Shown here: positions 1-7,697 of the stretch, piece after piece
How positions within the stretch are numbered: the stretch's first letter is position 1
How the letters are laid out: the number at the start of each line of letters is the position of its first letter
Origin: RGIG7213 sp045124505
GTDB lineage: Bacteria > Bacillota > Clostridia > Oscillospirales > CAG-272
Direction of reading: 5' to 3'
DNA length: 64,000 nt
NCBI GenBank assembly: GCA_045124505.1
Contig: JBGVLZ010000039.1
Location: forward strand, 23,635 to 87,634
The notes under the pieces: model-generated
Seen by the model: the letters and a program-made list of their open reading frames with translations, nothing else
What the model was told of the DNA's origin: nothing
The model's database searches: none
Translations under genes and position numbers: made by a program

Positions 1-1
1 C

Positions 2-541
2 TACATTAGCTATTTTGCTAAAATGATAAGTCAAAGAAGAAAAGGTATCAGCACAGATCAGCTTGGAAAAGGCAAAACGGGTTTTATAAAGTTCGTGGAG
101 CTATCACTCAAAACCGCAACATATATACTTCCCTTCGTGCAAATTGCAAGTATTTTTCTGTATTCCAAAACGGAACACTTTATTTTACAAATCATCGGCA
201 TTATTATAACCGCAATCGGCGTTATCATTTTTATTCTCTCCGTATTACAAATGAAAGATAATTGGCGTGCAGGCGTACAAAGTGAAGAAAAGACAAGCCT
301 TGTGACCTCGGGTATCTACTCCATAAGCCGAAACCCCGCATTTTTAGGGTTTGACCTTATGTATATCGGAATTTTATTTTCATTTTTCAACCCGTATCTT
401 TGTGTTGCCACAGGTATCGCGGTGACACTTTTTCACCTGCAAATAGTAAATGTCGAGGAGGATTTTCTAAAAGACACATTCGGCGAAGAATATTTGAGAT
501 ACACACGCAAGGTTTGCAGATACATAGGAAGAAAATTTTGA
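2..541 (+). CDS. Isoprenylcysteine carboxyl methyltransferase-family membrane protein, 5' end outside window
   Basis: The reading frame is open to the left edge of the window, so the gene starts outside it; the methionine at 23 is probably internal, because homologues carry another hydrophobic segment before the MISQRRKGISTDQ stretch. At least 172 residues are visible, with three or four membrane helices. The C-terminal half has the family signature: GIYSISRNPAFLGF, where the RNP dipeptide sits at the membrane face, followed by an acidic EEDFLKDTFGEEYLRY stretch. The ICMT/phospholipid methyltransferase family transfers methyl groups from S-adenosylmethionine in the membrane. Bacterial members of this small type mostly have no known substrate, and none can be assigned here. 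The gene ends in a strong hairpin shared with the convergent SDR gene. Confidence 0.8.
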   Translation, partial: YISYFAKMISQRRKGISTDQLGKGKTGFIKFVELSLKTATYILPFVQIASIFLYSKTEHFILQIIGIIITAIGVIIFILSVLQMKDNWRAGVQSEEKTSLVTSGIYSISRNPAFLGFDLMYIGILFSFFNPYLCVATGIAVTLFHLQIVNVEEDFLKDTFGEEYLRYTRKVCRYIGRKF

Positions 542-552
542 ATTTATATAAA

Positions 553-583
553 CAAAAACTCCTCGAACGAGGAGTTTTTGTTT
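553..583. terminator. Bidirectional intrinsic terminator
   Basis: Inverted repeat aaaaactcctc / gaggagttttt with a GAAC-type loop and T-rich flanks on both sides. It lies between the convergent methyltransferase and SDR genes and can end both transcripts. Confidence 0.85.
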
Positions 584-1236
584 TATTCTTTCCATATGAA
601 ATTAAAATTTATTGATTCCCCGCCGTCAACAAGGATATTTTGCCCTGTACAGAATTTGTTTGTTACGGTGAGAAAATATGCCCATTCGGCAATTTCTTCT
701 GTACTTGCCCACCTTTTAAGCGGTGTTTCGTTCATTATCTGCGCCCACAGGTCGGGATCGTTCATAACACATTCGTTAAGCGGTGTTACCACTCCGCCGG
801 GGTCAAGGCTGTTACATACAGCGCCGTACTTTGCCACACGCAAGGCAACATTTTTTGTATAAGACAGTATTCCGCCCTTGCTTGCGCAGTATTCAGGAAA
901 TTCAGAGCCTGTATGTGCACTTGCTGAGCCTATATTCAAAATTGAACGTATCCCCTCATGTACACCGTATTTTTCGGTAATATATATCAGAGCTTTGAGA
1001 TTTATGTCAATATCGTCCTCATTCTGTGTTCCTGCATTGTTTATAAGAATATCTACATTTTTAATTATGGGAAGATTTTCATAATCACGTATGTCACAAA
1101 CGTAGTGTCTGTAGTGCTTATGCTCAATGCTTTTTTCCAGGCGGTCGATCCCTATGACCTCATGACCTTTATTCAAAAAATATTCAGCTATCGCATATCC
1201 GATTCCCTGCGATGTGCCCGTTATTAAAACCCTCAT
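583..1236 (-). CDS. SDR-family NAD(P)-dependent oxidoreductase
   Basis: A 217-residue classical short-chain dehydrogenase/reductase. The Rossmann glycine motif TGTSQGIG is at residues 6-13, the NNAG structural motif at 66-69, a catalytic Ser near 104, and the YCASK active-site Tyr116/Lys120 pair. The C-terminal FCTGQNILVDGGES stretch is typical of the family. Asp31 after the second beta strand (VIGID) favours NAD over NADP. It starts four bases inside the upstream transporter gene (ATGA overlap), so the two are co-transcribed and translationally coupled. The substrate cannot be told from sequence. If the transporter brings in a queuosine precursor, a role near that pathway is possible but unproven; SDRs are very diverse. 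Confidence 0.9.
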   Translation of the reverse strand: MRVLITGTSQGIGYAIAEYFLNKGHEVIGIDRLEKSIEHKHYRHYVCDIRDYENLPIIKNVDILINNAGTQNEDDIDINLKALIYITEKYGVHEGIRSILNIGSASAHTGSEFPEYCASKGGILSYTKNVALRVAKYGAVCNSLDPGGVVTPLNECVMNDPDLWAQIMNETPLKRWASTEEIAEWAYFLTVTNKFCTGQNILVDGGESINFNFIWKE

Positions 1237-2000
1237 TTTTTCTCTCCTTTAATAAAATCAAGATATTCACGTCCAACGCCGTGCTCACGCCATTTTGTGA
1301 CTATTTTATAACCAAACGGAGAAAAAACGATCTCCATTAAAAGCTCGGCAACAGCCCCCGTCAATGCACACATAGCACACTGCAGCGGTGTCCAGCAAAA
1401 TCCATTCCAGAATTTCGGAGCAAAAAATACAAAAACAATAAGTGAAAATATAAAATTATCTAAAAACTGACCGATAAATGTTGAAACGTATGCGCTGACT
1501 GCATACGCTGTCTTTCCGTCGGGATTTTTGCAAAACGCTTTTCCGACAGTGTGGTTTAATAGGTTGTTTATAACAGCTGATACAAGAAACGCAATGGTAC
1601 TGCCCAAAAGAATAAACCAAGTTCCGCCAAGTATAGTATCAAGTGCTGTATAATCGTTTGCATTCGAAGGTATAATGCTTGCAATGTAAAAGACAAGACA
1701 TGTCAAAAGATTAATGACGCACGCAAGAACAGCAATTTTATTTGATGCCTTCGGTCCGAAATATCTTGTGATGATATCCATACACATAAACGAAAGCCAC
1801 GATATCAAAATTCCGCCGTCAAGCGCAATATAATCATTTTGAAAAAGAGTTTTATTCGCAAGCAGATTCATGCATATAACACTGACAACAAACAATGAAA
1901 CGACCATAGAAGGAATGGAACGTAATAATATTTGCGTTTCTTTTTTTTCACGTGCAAGCACATCGCTAAGTGTATGTGTTTGCTTTTTTTCTTTATCCAT
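1233..2000 (-). CDS. VUT/YhhQ-family queuosine-precursor transporter
   Basis: A 255-residue membrane protein with about six helices. It matches the VUT (DUF165, COG1738) family through GGILISWLSFMCMDIITRYFGPKASNK near the N-terminus and SAYVSTFIGQFLDNFIFSLIVF in the middle. Characterised family members (E. coli YhhQ) import preQ0/preQ1, precursors of the tRNA base queuosine. The N-terminal 30 residues are charged and cytoplasmic. The gene follows a leader with a sigma-A promoter, a compact structured RNA and an intrinsic terminator, as expected for preQ1-responsive control. It overlaps the downstream SDR gene by four bases. Family assignment is strong; the transported compound is inferred from homologues and the leader. 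Confidence 0.85.
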   Translation of the reverse strand: MDKEKKQTHTLSDVLAREKKETQILLRSIPSMVVSLFVVSVICMNLLANKTLFQNDYIALDGGILISWLSFMCMDIITRYFGPKASNKIAVLACVINLLTCLVFYIASIIPSNANDYTALDTILGGTWFILLGSTIAFLVSAVINNLLNHTVGKAFCKNPDGKTAYAVSAYVSTFIGQFLDNFIFSLIVFVFFAPKFWNGFCWTPLQCAMCALTGAVAELLMEIVFSPFGYKIVTKWREHGVGREYLDFIKGEKK

Positions 2001-2021
2001 AATATTCTCCGATATTTTCCC

Positions 2022-2122
2022 AAAACAAAAAGCCTTGCAAAACGCAAAGCCGCATCATATAAATATGAAAGCAGTCCTGGTTTTGTTTAACGACAGGATG
2101 GTACAAACGAACTGTCGGTGAT
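2022..2122 (-). promoter_or_regulatory. Candidate preQ1-type riboswitch with terminator
   Basis: Leader of the VUT transporter. Read on the minus strand it starts with a CGACAG...CTGTCG stem (2117-2112 with 2096-2091). CATCCTG and CCAGGAC can then form a competing or pseudoknot pairing, followed by a TCATAT/ATATGA arm (2068-2055) and a GCTTTGC/GCAAGGC hairpin (2050-2032) running into TTTTTG. The layout of a compact pseudoknot, an extra side arm, then the expression platform recalls preQ1-III, a class linked to queuosine transporter genes. The class call rests on layout and neighbour only; no covariance search was possible. Confidence 0.5.
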
Positions 2123-2125
2123 TTA

Positions 2126-2153
2126 ATTATACACATAAAATCTAAAATTGCAA
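2126..2153 (-). promoter_or_regulatory. Sigma-A promoter of transporter-SDR operon
   Basis: TTGCAA (2148-2153) and TATAAT (2126-2131) on the minus strand, 16-bp spacer. The predicted start near 2119 coincides with the first base of the structured leader. Confidence 0.65.
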
Positions 2154-2171
2154 GAGGTTATGAAGAAATGT

Positions 2172-2212
2172 TACAAATAAAAATCAAGACTGACTCATTG
2201 AGTCAGTCTTGA
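2172..2212 (-). terminator. Terminator of the carbohydrate-transport locus
   Basis: Perfect 13-bp inverted repeat TCAAGACTGACTC / GAGTCAGTCTTGA (2184-2212) with a three-base loop. On the minus strand it is followed by TTTTTATTTG, and it sits 25 bases after the last permease stop codon. Confidence 0.9.
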
Positions 2213-2237
2213 AATTATCAGTTTGAGTACACCGTTA

Positions 2238-3290
2238 TTAGCCTGTGATACCGGAACGCTCAATACCCTGAATAAGGTATCTCTGGCAGAACAAGAACAG
2301 GATAACAAGCGGGAGGATTATCATAAGTCCGCAAGTATTTCTTATCGCAGCATTATAAAGGTTTGATGCAGCGAATGTAATATCAAGCGACTTAGGAATT
2401 GCGACAATACTCTTCATCATATAAATATCCGTCTTTGTGAAGAACAAGCCTGTGTAGAAGCTGTCTGTCCACTGCCATGAGAACGCAAAGAGGAATATTG
2501 TGATCATCATAGGCACGGAAAGCGGAATAATAATCTGGAAGAATGTACGCATAACACCTGAACCGTCAACGTATGCGGATTCCTCAAGCTCATCAGGAAC
2601 GCCCTTGTAGAACTGTCTCATCATAAAGATGTAAAGACCGTTCTTAAATGCAAAACCTGTGAGTGAAAGGAGTATAAGCGGTGTGAACTGGTTTGTAAGA
2701 TTGAAATATGTTACGCCGCCTGTAATATTCAAGCCCTTGAAGACACCGCCGCCGAGCAAATTCATGATGCCGAGAACGTCAAAGTATCTGAACTTCATAA
2801 ACATAGCGAGCTGGAGCGTCTGGTGAGGAACGACCATCGAGAATATAACGAGCGCAAACAACAGACCGTTGCCCTTAAATTTAAACTTAGCAAAACCGTA
2901 ACCGATTATAGAGCATATAAACGTCTGGAATACTGCACATGACAACGAAAGGAGCGTTGTATTGAGCAGTGCTTTAAGATAATGGTTCTCAAGAACTATG
3001 TACTTATACTGGTCAAACGTAGGATATTTAGGTATCAATTTAACCGTTGCATCGACAAAGTCATCGGGTGACATAAACGAAGAAGCGATCTTTGCAAAGA
3101 AGGGGAAAAGTATAACATAAGATATACCGATAAGCAAAACGTATCGGAACAATGCCCAAACAACCTTTTTGAGGAAGTAAAGTGAAAGGTACTTTGCCTT
3201 CATTCTCTGCCAGAACGGGGTTCTGTCGAAATCAACCTTTACAGTGTCTTTTGCTTTTCTTTTTGTTTTTACACTTGCATCAGCATTCAT
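2238..3290 (-). CDS. Carbohydrate ABC transporter permease, MalG type (second pair)
   Basis: A 350-residue inner-membrane subunit of a CUT1-type sugar importer. Six helices follow a long, charged 45-residue cytoplasmic N-terminus. The EAA loop that docks on the ATPase is at residues 233-256 (DELEESAYVDGSGVMRTFF...P). An insertion at about 176-200 (GIMNLLGGGVFKGLNITGG) lies in an external loop and is longer than in typical MalG proteins. It is the last gene of the locus and lies 14 bp after its MalF-type partner. No ATPase is encoded nearby, so the pair presumably uses a shared MsmX-type ATPase encoded elsewhere, as is common in Bacillota. The substrate is unknown. Confidence 0.9.
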   Translation of the reverse strand: MNADASVKTKRKAKDTVKVDFDRTPFWQRMKAKYLSLYFLKKVVWALFRYVLLIGISYVILFPFFAKIASSFMSPDDFVDATVKLIPKYPTFDQYKYIVLENHYLKALLNTTLLSLSCAVFQTFICSIIGYGFAKFKFKGNGLLFALVIFSMVVPHQTLQLAMFMKFRYFDVLGIMNLLGGGVFKGLNITGGVTYFNLTNQFTPLILLSLTGFAFKNGLYIFMMRQFYKGVPDELEESAYVDGSGVMRTFFQIIIPLSVPMMITIFLFAFSWQWTDSFYTGLFFTKTDIYMMKSIVAIPKSLDITFAASNLYNAAIRNTCGLMIILPLVILFLFCQRYLIQGIERSGITG

Positions 3291-3304
3291 TTACATACAC
3301 CCCC

Positions 3305-4279
3305 TTAATCTCTTCTCTGGTAGAATACGTACATTGACAGGATACCGACCACAGCGGCGATTATCGCAATTACTATCAAGAAGTACATCCAAGCCATCGC
3401 TGACGAAAGAACGTCACCGTCTGTCTTGCTGTATACCTGATCGATATAAGCCATAACCGTGTTTGTGGAAGATGTGAATGCGTCAATGATCGTATAAACT
3501 GCATTTGTCAGAATCATCGGGCTTATCATCGGGAAGGTGATCTTCCAGAATGTTTCCCAAGCAGATGCACCTTCGATTTCACAAGACTCATAAATAGCGG
3601 GTGAAATTGACTGCAAACCTGCAAGGAATATAAGCATCTGAACACCGGAACGATTGACAATGTTATAAATGTTGTTGATAGCACCGATAACATATTCAAC
3701 AAGCTCCGTACCGACTTTCATACTTGAGAACAAGTACTTAAAGTCCATTGCGGAAACGATTTCCGAAACACCCGTGCTCTGTGCACCTGTGCTGATACCT
3801 TCATCGGTATTCTGCATGTAGGAAAGCAATTCGTTACCTGTGTCGATCTTTGCAACCAAACCTGTTGACAAGACAACGGGGACGAAGAAAATTGCACGGA
3901 AAGCTGCACGGCCGACCATCTTCTGGTTAAGAAGAACAGCCATAAACAGCGAGAATATTACTATACAGGGAATGTCAAGGAACAACTGCTTGACACCTGT
4001 TGTAAGCACCTGAACGTATGTTGTATCAACGAACAGTGCGTTACGGTAGTTTTCAAGACCGACAAACATCAACTGATATCCGTCAGCGCCGTGTTTGATA
4101 TTTGTAAAGCTATACAGAATGGAGTCATAAATGATCGGCAAGTACATTGCCACAAGACCGATTATAAACGGAAGTACGAATATATAACCTGCTCTTGCCT
4201 TTTTCTTATCAAGCGAAGCAATACGGCGTTTTTTCTTGGGAGCCGCAGTTGCAAGCTTTTCATTTGCAGTATTATTCAT
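3305..4279 (-). CDS. Sugar ABC transporter permease, MalF type (second pair)
   Basis: A 324-residue permease partner of the following MalG-type gene. A lysine/arginine-rich N-terminus of about 30 residues precedes six helices. The EAA loop is at residues 231-250 (ESCEIEGASAWETFWKITFP). An external loop of roughly 65 residues at 144-210, rich in Ser/Thr/Asn, is much longer than usual and could contact a binding protein. Its start codon shares one base with the stop of the DUF5696 gene (TGATG), so translation is coupled to it. This suggests that DUF5696 and this permease pair work together, possibly with DUF5696 capturing or processing the substrate; that role is inference from position. Confidence 0.9.
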   Translation of the reverse strand: MNNTANEKLATAAPKKKRRIASLDKKKARAGYIFVLPFIIGLVAMYLPIIYDSILYSFTNIKHGADGYQLMFVGLENYRNALFVDTTYVQVLTTGVKQLFLDIPCIVIFSLFMAVLLNQKMVGRAAFRAIFFVPVVLSTGLVAKIDTGNELLSYMQNTDEGISTGAQSTGVSEIVSAMDFKYLFSSMKVGTELVEYVIGAINNIYNIVNRSGVQMLIFLAGLQSISPAIYESCEIEGASAWETFWKITFPMISPMILTNAVYTIIDAFTSSTNTVMAYIDQVYSKTDGDVLSSAMAWMYFLIVIAIIAAVVGILSMYVFYQRRD

Positions 4280-7200
4280 CAGCCTTCTCCTCCTTCTGTG
4301 TATGTGTGGAAGCCGAGAGCTTCGATTTCAACACCGTCAACGGAAACTTTGAAGTTGTTGTAGTTAAGTATAAATACCTTACCGCCTTCATAAGTTACCT
4401 TTACGATCTTACCGTTGTCGATAAGATTTTCCGCTGCGATCTGCTCTTCGATGGAAAGCTCTTCATCGTCTTCATCATCTTCTTCAGCGTCTTCTTCGGG
4501 AACATCCTCAACGGGAGCATCTGTTTCAGTTGAATCGCTGTCTACGGGTGCATCGGAATCAACAGGAGCTTCGGAATCAGCAGGAACTTCGGAATCGGCA
4601 GGAATTTCCGTTTCGGGAATTTCTGTTTCTTCCTTCTTGGATTCTTCTTCTGCACGAAGCTTATCTGCAACTGCCTGCTGATATTCTTCTTCAGTAAGAA
4701 CACGTACACCTGTGATAAACTCGTGATCGATAATGAGCTTATCCTGAACATCCTTTATAGCGCCGTTAAGCTTATGATAGCTTTCAGCAAGACCTTCAAG
4801 CCATGTATCGAAGTTTACAGAATAGTACTTCTGAAGTGTTACGTCTTCCTTCAGTTTGTTCGTGTTCTGATAGCAAAGCACGAAATACATTGAAGAACCG
4901 TTTTCAATCGACTTCAAAAGCTCGTAGTCAAGGTCGCCTGCCATATTGAGAGCAGAACCTGTAAAGTTTACATATCCATGAAGAACCATACCCATGAAAG
5001 GTATTGCATTACTTGACTTCAGATATTGGCTGGAATCAAGCGGTATATCAAGAATGTAATCTGTATACGGAAGAACAAAGGAGTTACCGCCGCTTACCAT
5101 TACTTTACCGAAATCATTCTGCATCTTTGCAAGCACATCTCTTACAAATTCCTTGCTGTCTTCTCTGTTGTAAGGATCGTCCTCGTTAAAGTCTGAGTTA
5201 AGATTCGAACCAAGAGTTGAAACAGAAATGCCTGTGGGCTTTGTTTCAAGAAGATCCTTTGACATCTTGTCATAGAAATATTCAAAAACAGAAGGAGAAA
5301 TGGGGTTGAAGCCCGTCTTGTAGAATTCCTGGTATGCAGGGTTATATTCACGCTGTGACGGATATCTGCCGTCCATTGTCTGAACTGCGTGCTTCTTGTA
5401 GTTGAAGCCGTCAAAGAGCGAAACGCTCTGCAAATACGAGAACTCGAATTCAGGATATACACCGATATCCTTTTCTTCAGCGAATGTCATAAGATCCTTG
5501 AATCCGTCTGCACCGCCTACTTTCTTTTCCCACTTAACTTTGTTGGGAACTGTAGATGTAACACCGCCGTTTGCATAGCCTGTGAGCTTGAAATTGATAT
5601 TTGTGATATCCTTTTCAGCCAACATTCCGTACATTGTTTTAACATCATCAAATGTTGTAAGCGGTACTTTTACTTCTACGGGAATACTCAAAATCTTGTC
5701 AGTAGACTTGATAACACCCATTGTTTCGATACAAAGGGGAATATCATCTTTTATGTCTTCAGCTGTGAGTCTTGTAATAATTCCTTCGCTTTCAAGGTAA
5801 TCTCTGCAGACATTTACCATACCCATATAAGATGCGGGATAATACTTATAATTATCAACCTTAACATCGGGAATAAAGAGTGATGATGTGTCAACATTTC
5901 CTTCAGCATCGGGAACGAGATTTGAAATGAGGTTCTCTCTGTAACCTTCGGGATCTGCAAGGTAAGCGTTATAATCAGCTGCCTTCGCTTCATCTGTAAG
6001 CATTGTGTATCTGATTATGTAGCTGCCTGTGTATCTACGCTTGGATGTAACTGTCCACATCGCATTTGCGCCGACACTTGTTGCATCAGCAAGGTTATAC
6101 GAGTCTGTAGGACGGGGATAGAACGATGTTGCAACAGAGCTGTAATCGTGGAGAACACCGCCGTGGTTTGTAGAAATCTCAGCAAGTGCGTCACCTTCAA
6201 GAAGGATCGCAAAATATCCTCTGTCTTCCTCGTATGTGGAAGTTTCTGTAACAGACTTTGTGCTGATGAGGTTTCCGTATGCGTCGATATATTCCATATC
6301 TTCGGGATATTCGCCGTCTTTCATTGTGTGAGCGACTTTTCCGTCCTTATCATAGAATACACCGTTTTCGGGGTATACGTTAAACCAGCCTTTGTCAGCA
6401 TTTTCGGAAATATATCTTGTTATTTCCATGCCGTCAGCATAGTAGTACTTGCTGAGCGGAACATTTACTCTGTATGTGTTAGATTCGACATAATTTTCAA
6501 CTACACCGAATACGGGCAAACGCATGGGCTGACGGTGCTGAGGATCATCGGTATGGTATGCAAAGTCCGAACCGTACATCTTCGCACTGAGTGAAAGCTG
6601 TGTATTAACGTCTTCAAATCTTGTAAGTGTACCGCTTCCGTCAGGAATAAACGTATAACCTTCGTTATCCTTACTGTTACCTGCACCGAAATAAGGCAGG
6701 ATAGTAAGCTTCTTCAGCTTATAGTTTGCTTCGTTGAAGCGGATACCGTTTGCCGCAAGTCTTGCGGTAAGTCCCTGTTCGTCAAGCGTATATTCGATAG
6801 AAAGACGGAACAAGGGGGGAGCTGTGTCTGTAACACTGTACTCAACGAGATCGTGGTCTTCGTCAAGCTTTTCGTATGTGTATTCAGGGCAGTATTTTTT
6901 GATCTGCTCTTCGATCCAGTTGAACTCTCTGTCCTTTGTATCGTTGGAAAGTACGTAGATAGCATACTTCTTTGTGATAGGCCACTGGTTATACATCGCA
7001 TTAAGTGTTGTCTGTGTAACACCTGCCGCTGTGGGGTCTTTAAGCAAGTAGTAAGCTGTGAACTTATTCAAAAGCCAGTTGGAAACACCTGCTTCTTTAA
7101 GCTTTGCGATAATGTTTGTCTCAAAGCTTTCCTTTGTGATCTGACGCGGAACAAGCTTTCTTGTTTCTGTACGTCCGATCGCATACTCAACTCTCAAACC

Positions 7201-7680
7201 GTTCTGAATATTCTTAACGATTATCTGATCGCGGAGAGCCGCTTCCTTGTAGCTGTAATATGTCTGGTTTTTCGAACCGTTTGTAAATTCAACGATTACC
7301 TGTGACAGAAGCATTTCCTTTGTATCCGCAGAACCTGTGGTTGAACCGAGGTCATAGGGATTTGAGAAAAGTATCTGACCTGATCTTCTGTCGCGAACAG
7401 CAACTTCGCCTGTTCTTGCGAAAGAATAAAGCTCATAGTTGTTGTTCTGAACACGGAGAGTCATTGATTTGAGTTTAGCTTCCGGCGATGCATACTCAAC
7501 TCTTGTATAGTCGATATTACCGGACTCTTCTTCCTGCTCCTCATCTTCCGTGCCTTCGTTTTCGGTCGCACCCGTCTGTGTATCTTCCTCTTCATCAGCG
7601 TAAACTGCGAAAGAAGCTGTAAGTGTACCTACTACCATCATTATAGCAAGGAGCATAGATAAAAGTTTTTTCAAAGCCAT
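4279..7680 (-). CDS. Secreted DUF5696-domain protein
   Basis: A 1133-residue exported protein. The signal peptide is residues 1-28 (MALKKLLSMLLAIMMVVGT...YA), without a lipobox. A very acidic low-complexity stretch (about 34-54) follows, then a long globular region with the hallmarks of DUF5696, including FIPDGSGTLTRF and the C-terminal ILNYNNFKVSVDGVEIEALGF. An acidic Glu/Ser/Pro/Asp-rich linker, with imperfect repeats such as PADSEVPADSEAPVDSDAPV, splits the domain near residues 1010-1080. No membrane anchor is visible. DUF5696 has no established biochemical function; it recurs beside sugar ABC transporters, and its size and fold-like motifs would suit a carbohydrate-active or carbohydrate-binding protein. 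That is inference. It lies 17 bp after the NHL/Yip1 gene and overlaps the next permease by one base. Confidence 0.8.
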   Translation of the reverse strand: MALKKLLSMLLAIMMVVGTLTASFAVYADEEEDTQTGATENEGTEDEEQEEESGNIDYTRVEYASPEAKLKSMTLRVQNNNYELYSFARTGEVAVRDRRSGQILFSNPYDLGSTTGSADTKEMLLSQVIVEFTNGSKNQTYYSYKEAALRDQIIVKNIQNGLRVEYAIGRTETRKLVPRQITKESFETNIIAKLKEAGVSNWLLNKFTAYYLLKDPTAAGVTQTTLNAMYNQWPITKKYAIYVLSNDTKDREFNWIEEQIKKYCPEYTYEKLDEDHDLVEYSVTDTAPPLFRLSIEYTLDEQGLTARLAANGIRFNEANYKLKKLTILPYFGAGNSKDNEGYTFIPDGSGTLTRFEDVNTQLSLSAKMYGSDFAYHTDDPQHRQPMRLPVFGVVENYVESNTYRVNVPLSKYYYADGMEITRYISENADKGWFNVYPENGVFYDKDGKVAHTMKDGEYPEDMEYIDAYGNLISTKSVTETSTYEEDRGYFAILLEGDALAEISTNHGGVLHDYSSVATSFYPRPTDSYNLADATSVGANAMWTVTSKRRYTGSYIIRYTMLTDEAKAADYNAYLADPEGYRENLISNLVPDAEGNVDTSSLFIPDVKVDNYKYYPASYMGMVNVCRDYLESEGIITRLTAEDIKDDIPLCIETMGVIKSTDKILSIPVEVKVPLTTFDDVKTMYGMLAEKDITNINFKLTGYANGGVTSTVPNKVKWEKKVGGADGFKDLMTFAEEKDIGVYPEFEFSYLQSVSLFDGFNYKKHAVQTMDGRYPSQREYNPAYQEFYKTGFNPISPSVFEYFYDKMSKDLLETKPTGISVSTLGSNLNSDFNEDDPYNREDSKEFVRDVLAKMQNDFGKVMVSGGNSFVLPYTDYILDIPLDSSQYLKSSNAIPFMGMVLHGYVNFTGSALNMAGDLDYELLKSIENGSSMYFVLCYQNTNKLKEDVTLQKYYSVNFDTWLEGLAESYHKLNGAIKDVQDKLIIDHEFITGVRVLTEEEYQQAVADKLRAEEESKKEETEIPETEIPADSEVPADSEAPVDSDAPVDSDSTETDAPVEDVPEEDAEEDDEDDEELSIEEQIAAENLIDNGKIVKVTYEGGKVFILNYNNFKVSVDGVEIEALGFHTYTEGGEG

Positions 7681-7697
7681 TATAATTTACCTCCTTA

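Noticed and set aside
4415..4681. Serine-rich plus-strand frame opposite the DUF5696 linker
   Set aside because: It is the antisense of the acidic Glu/Asp/Pro repeat linker, which forces Ser-rich translation on the other strand.
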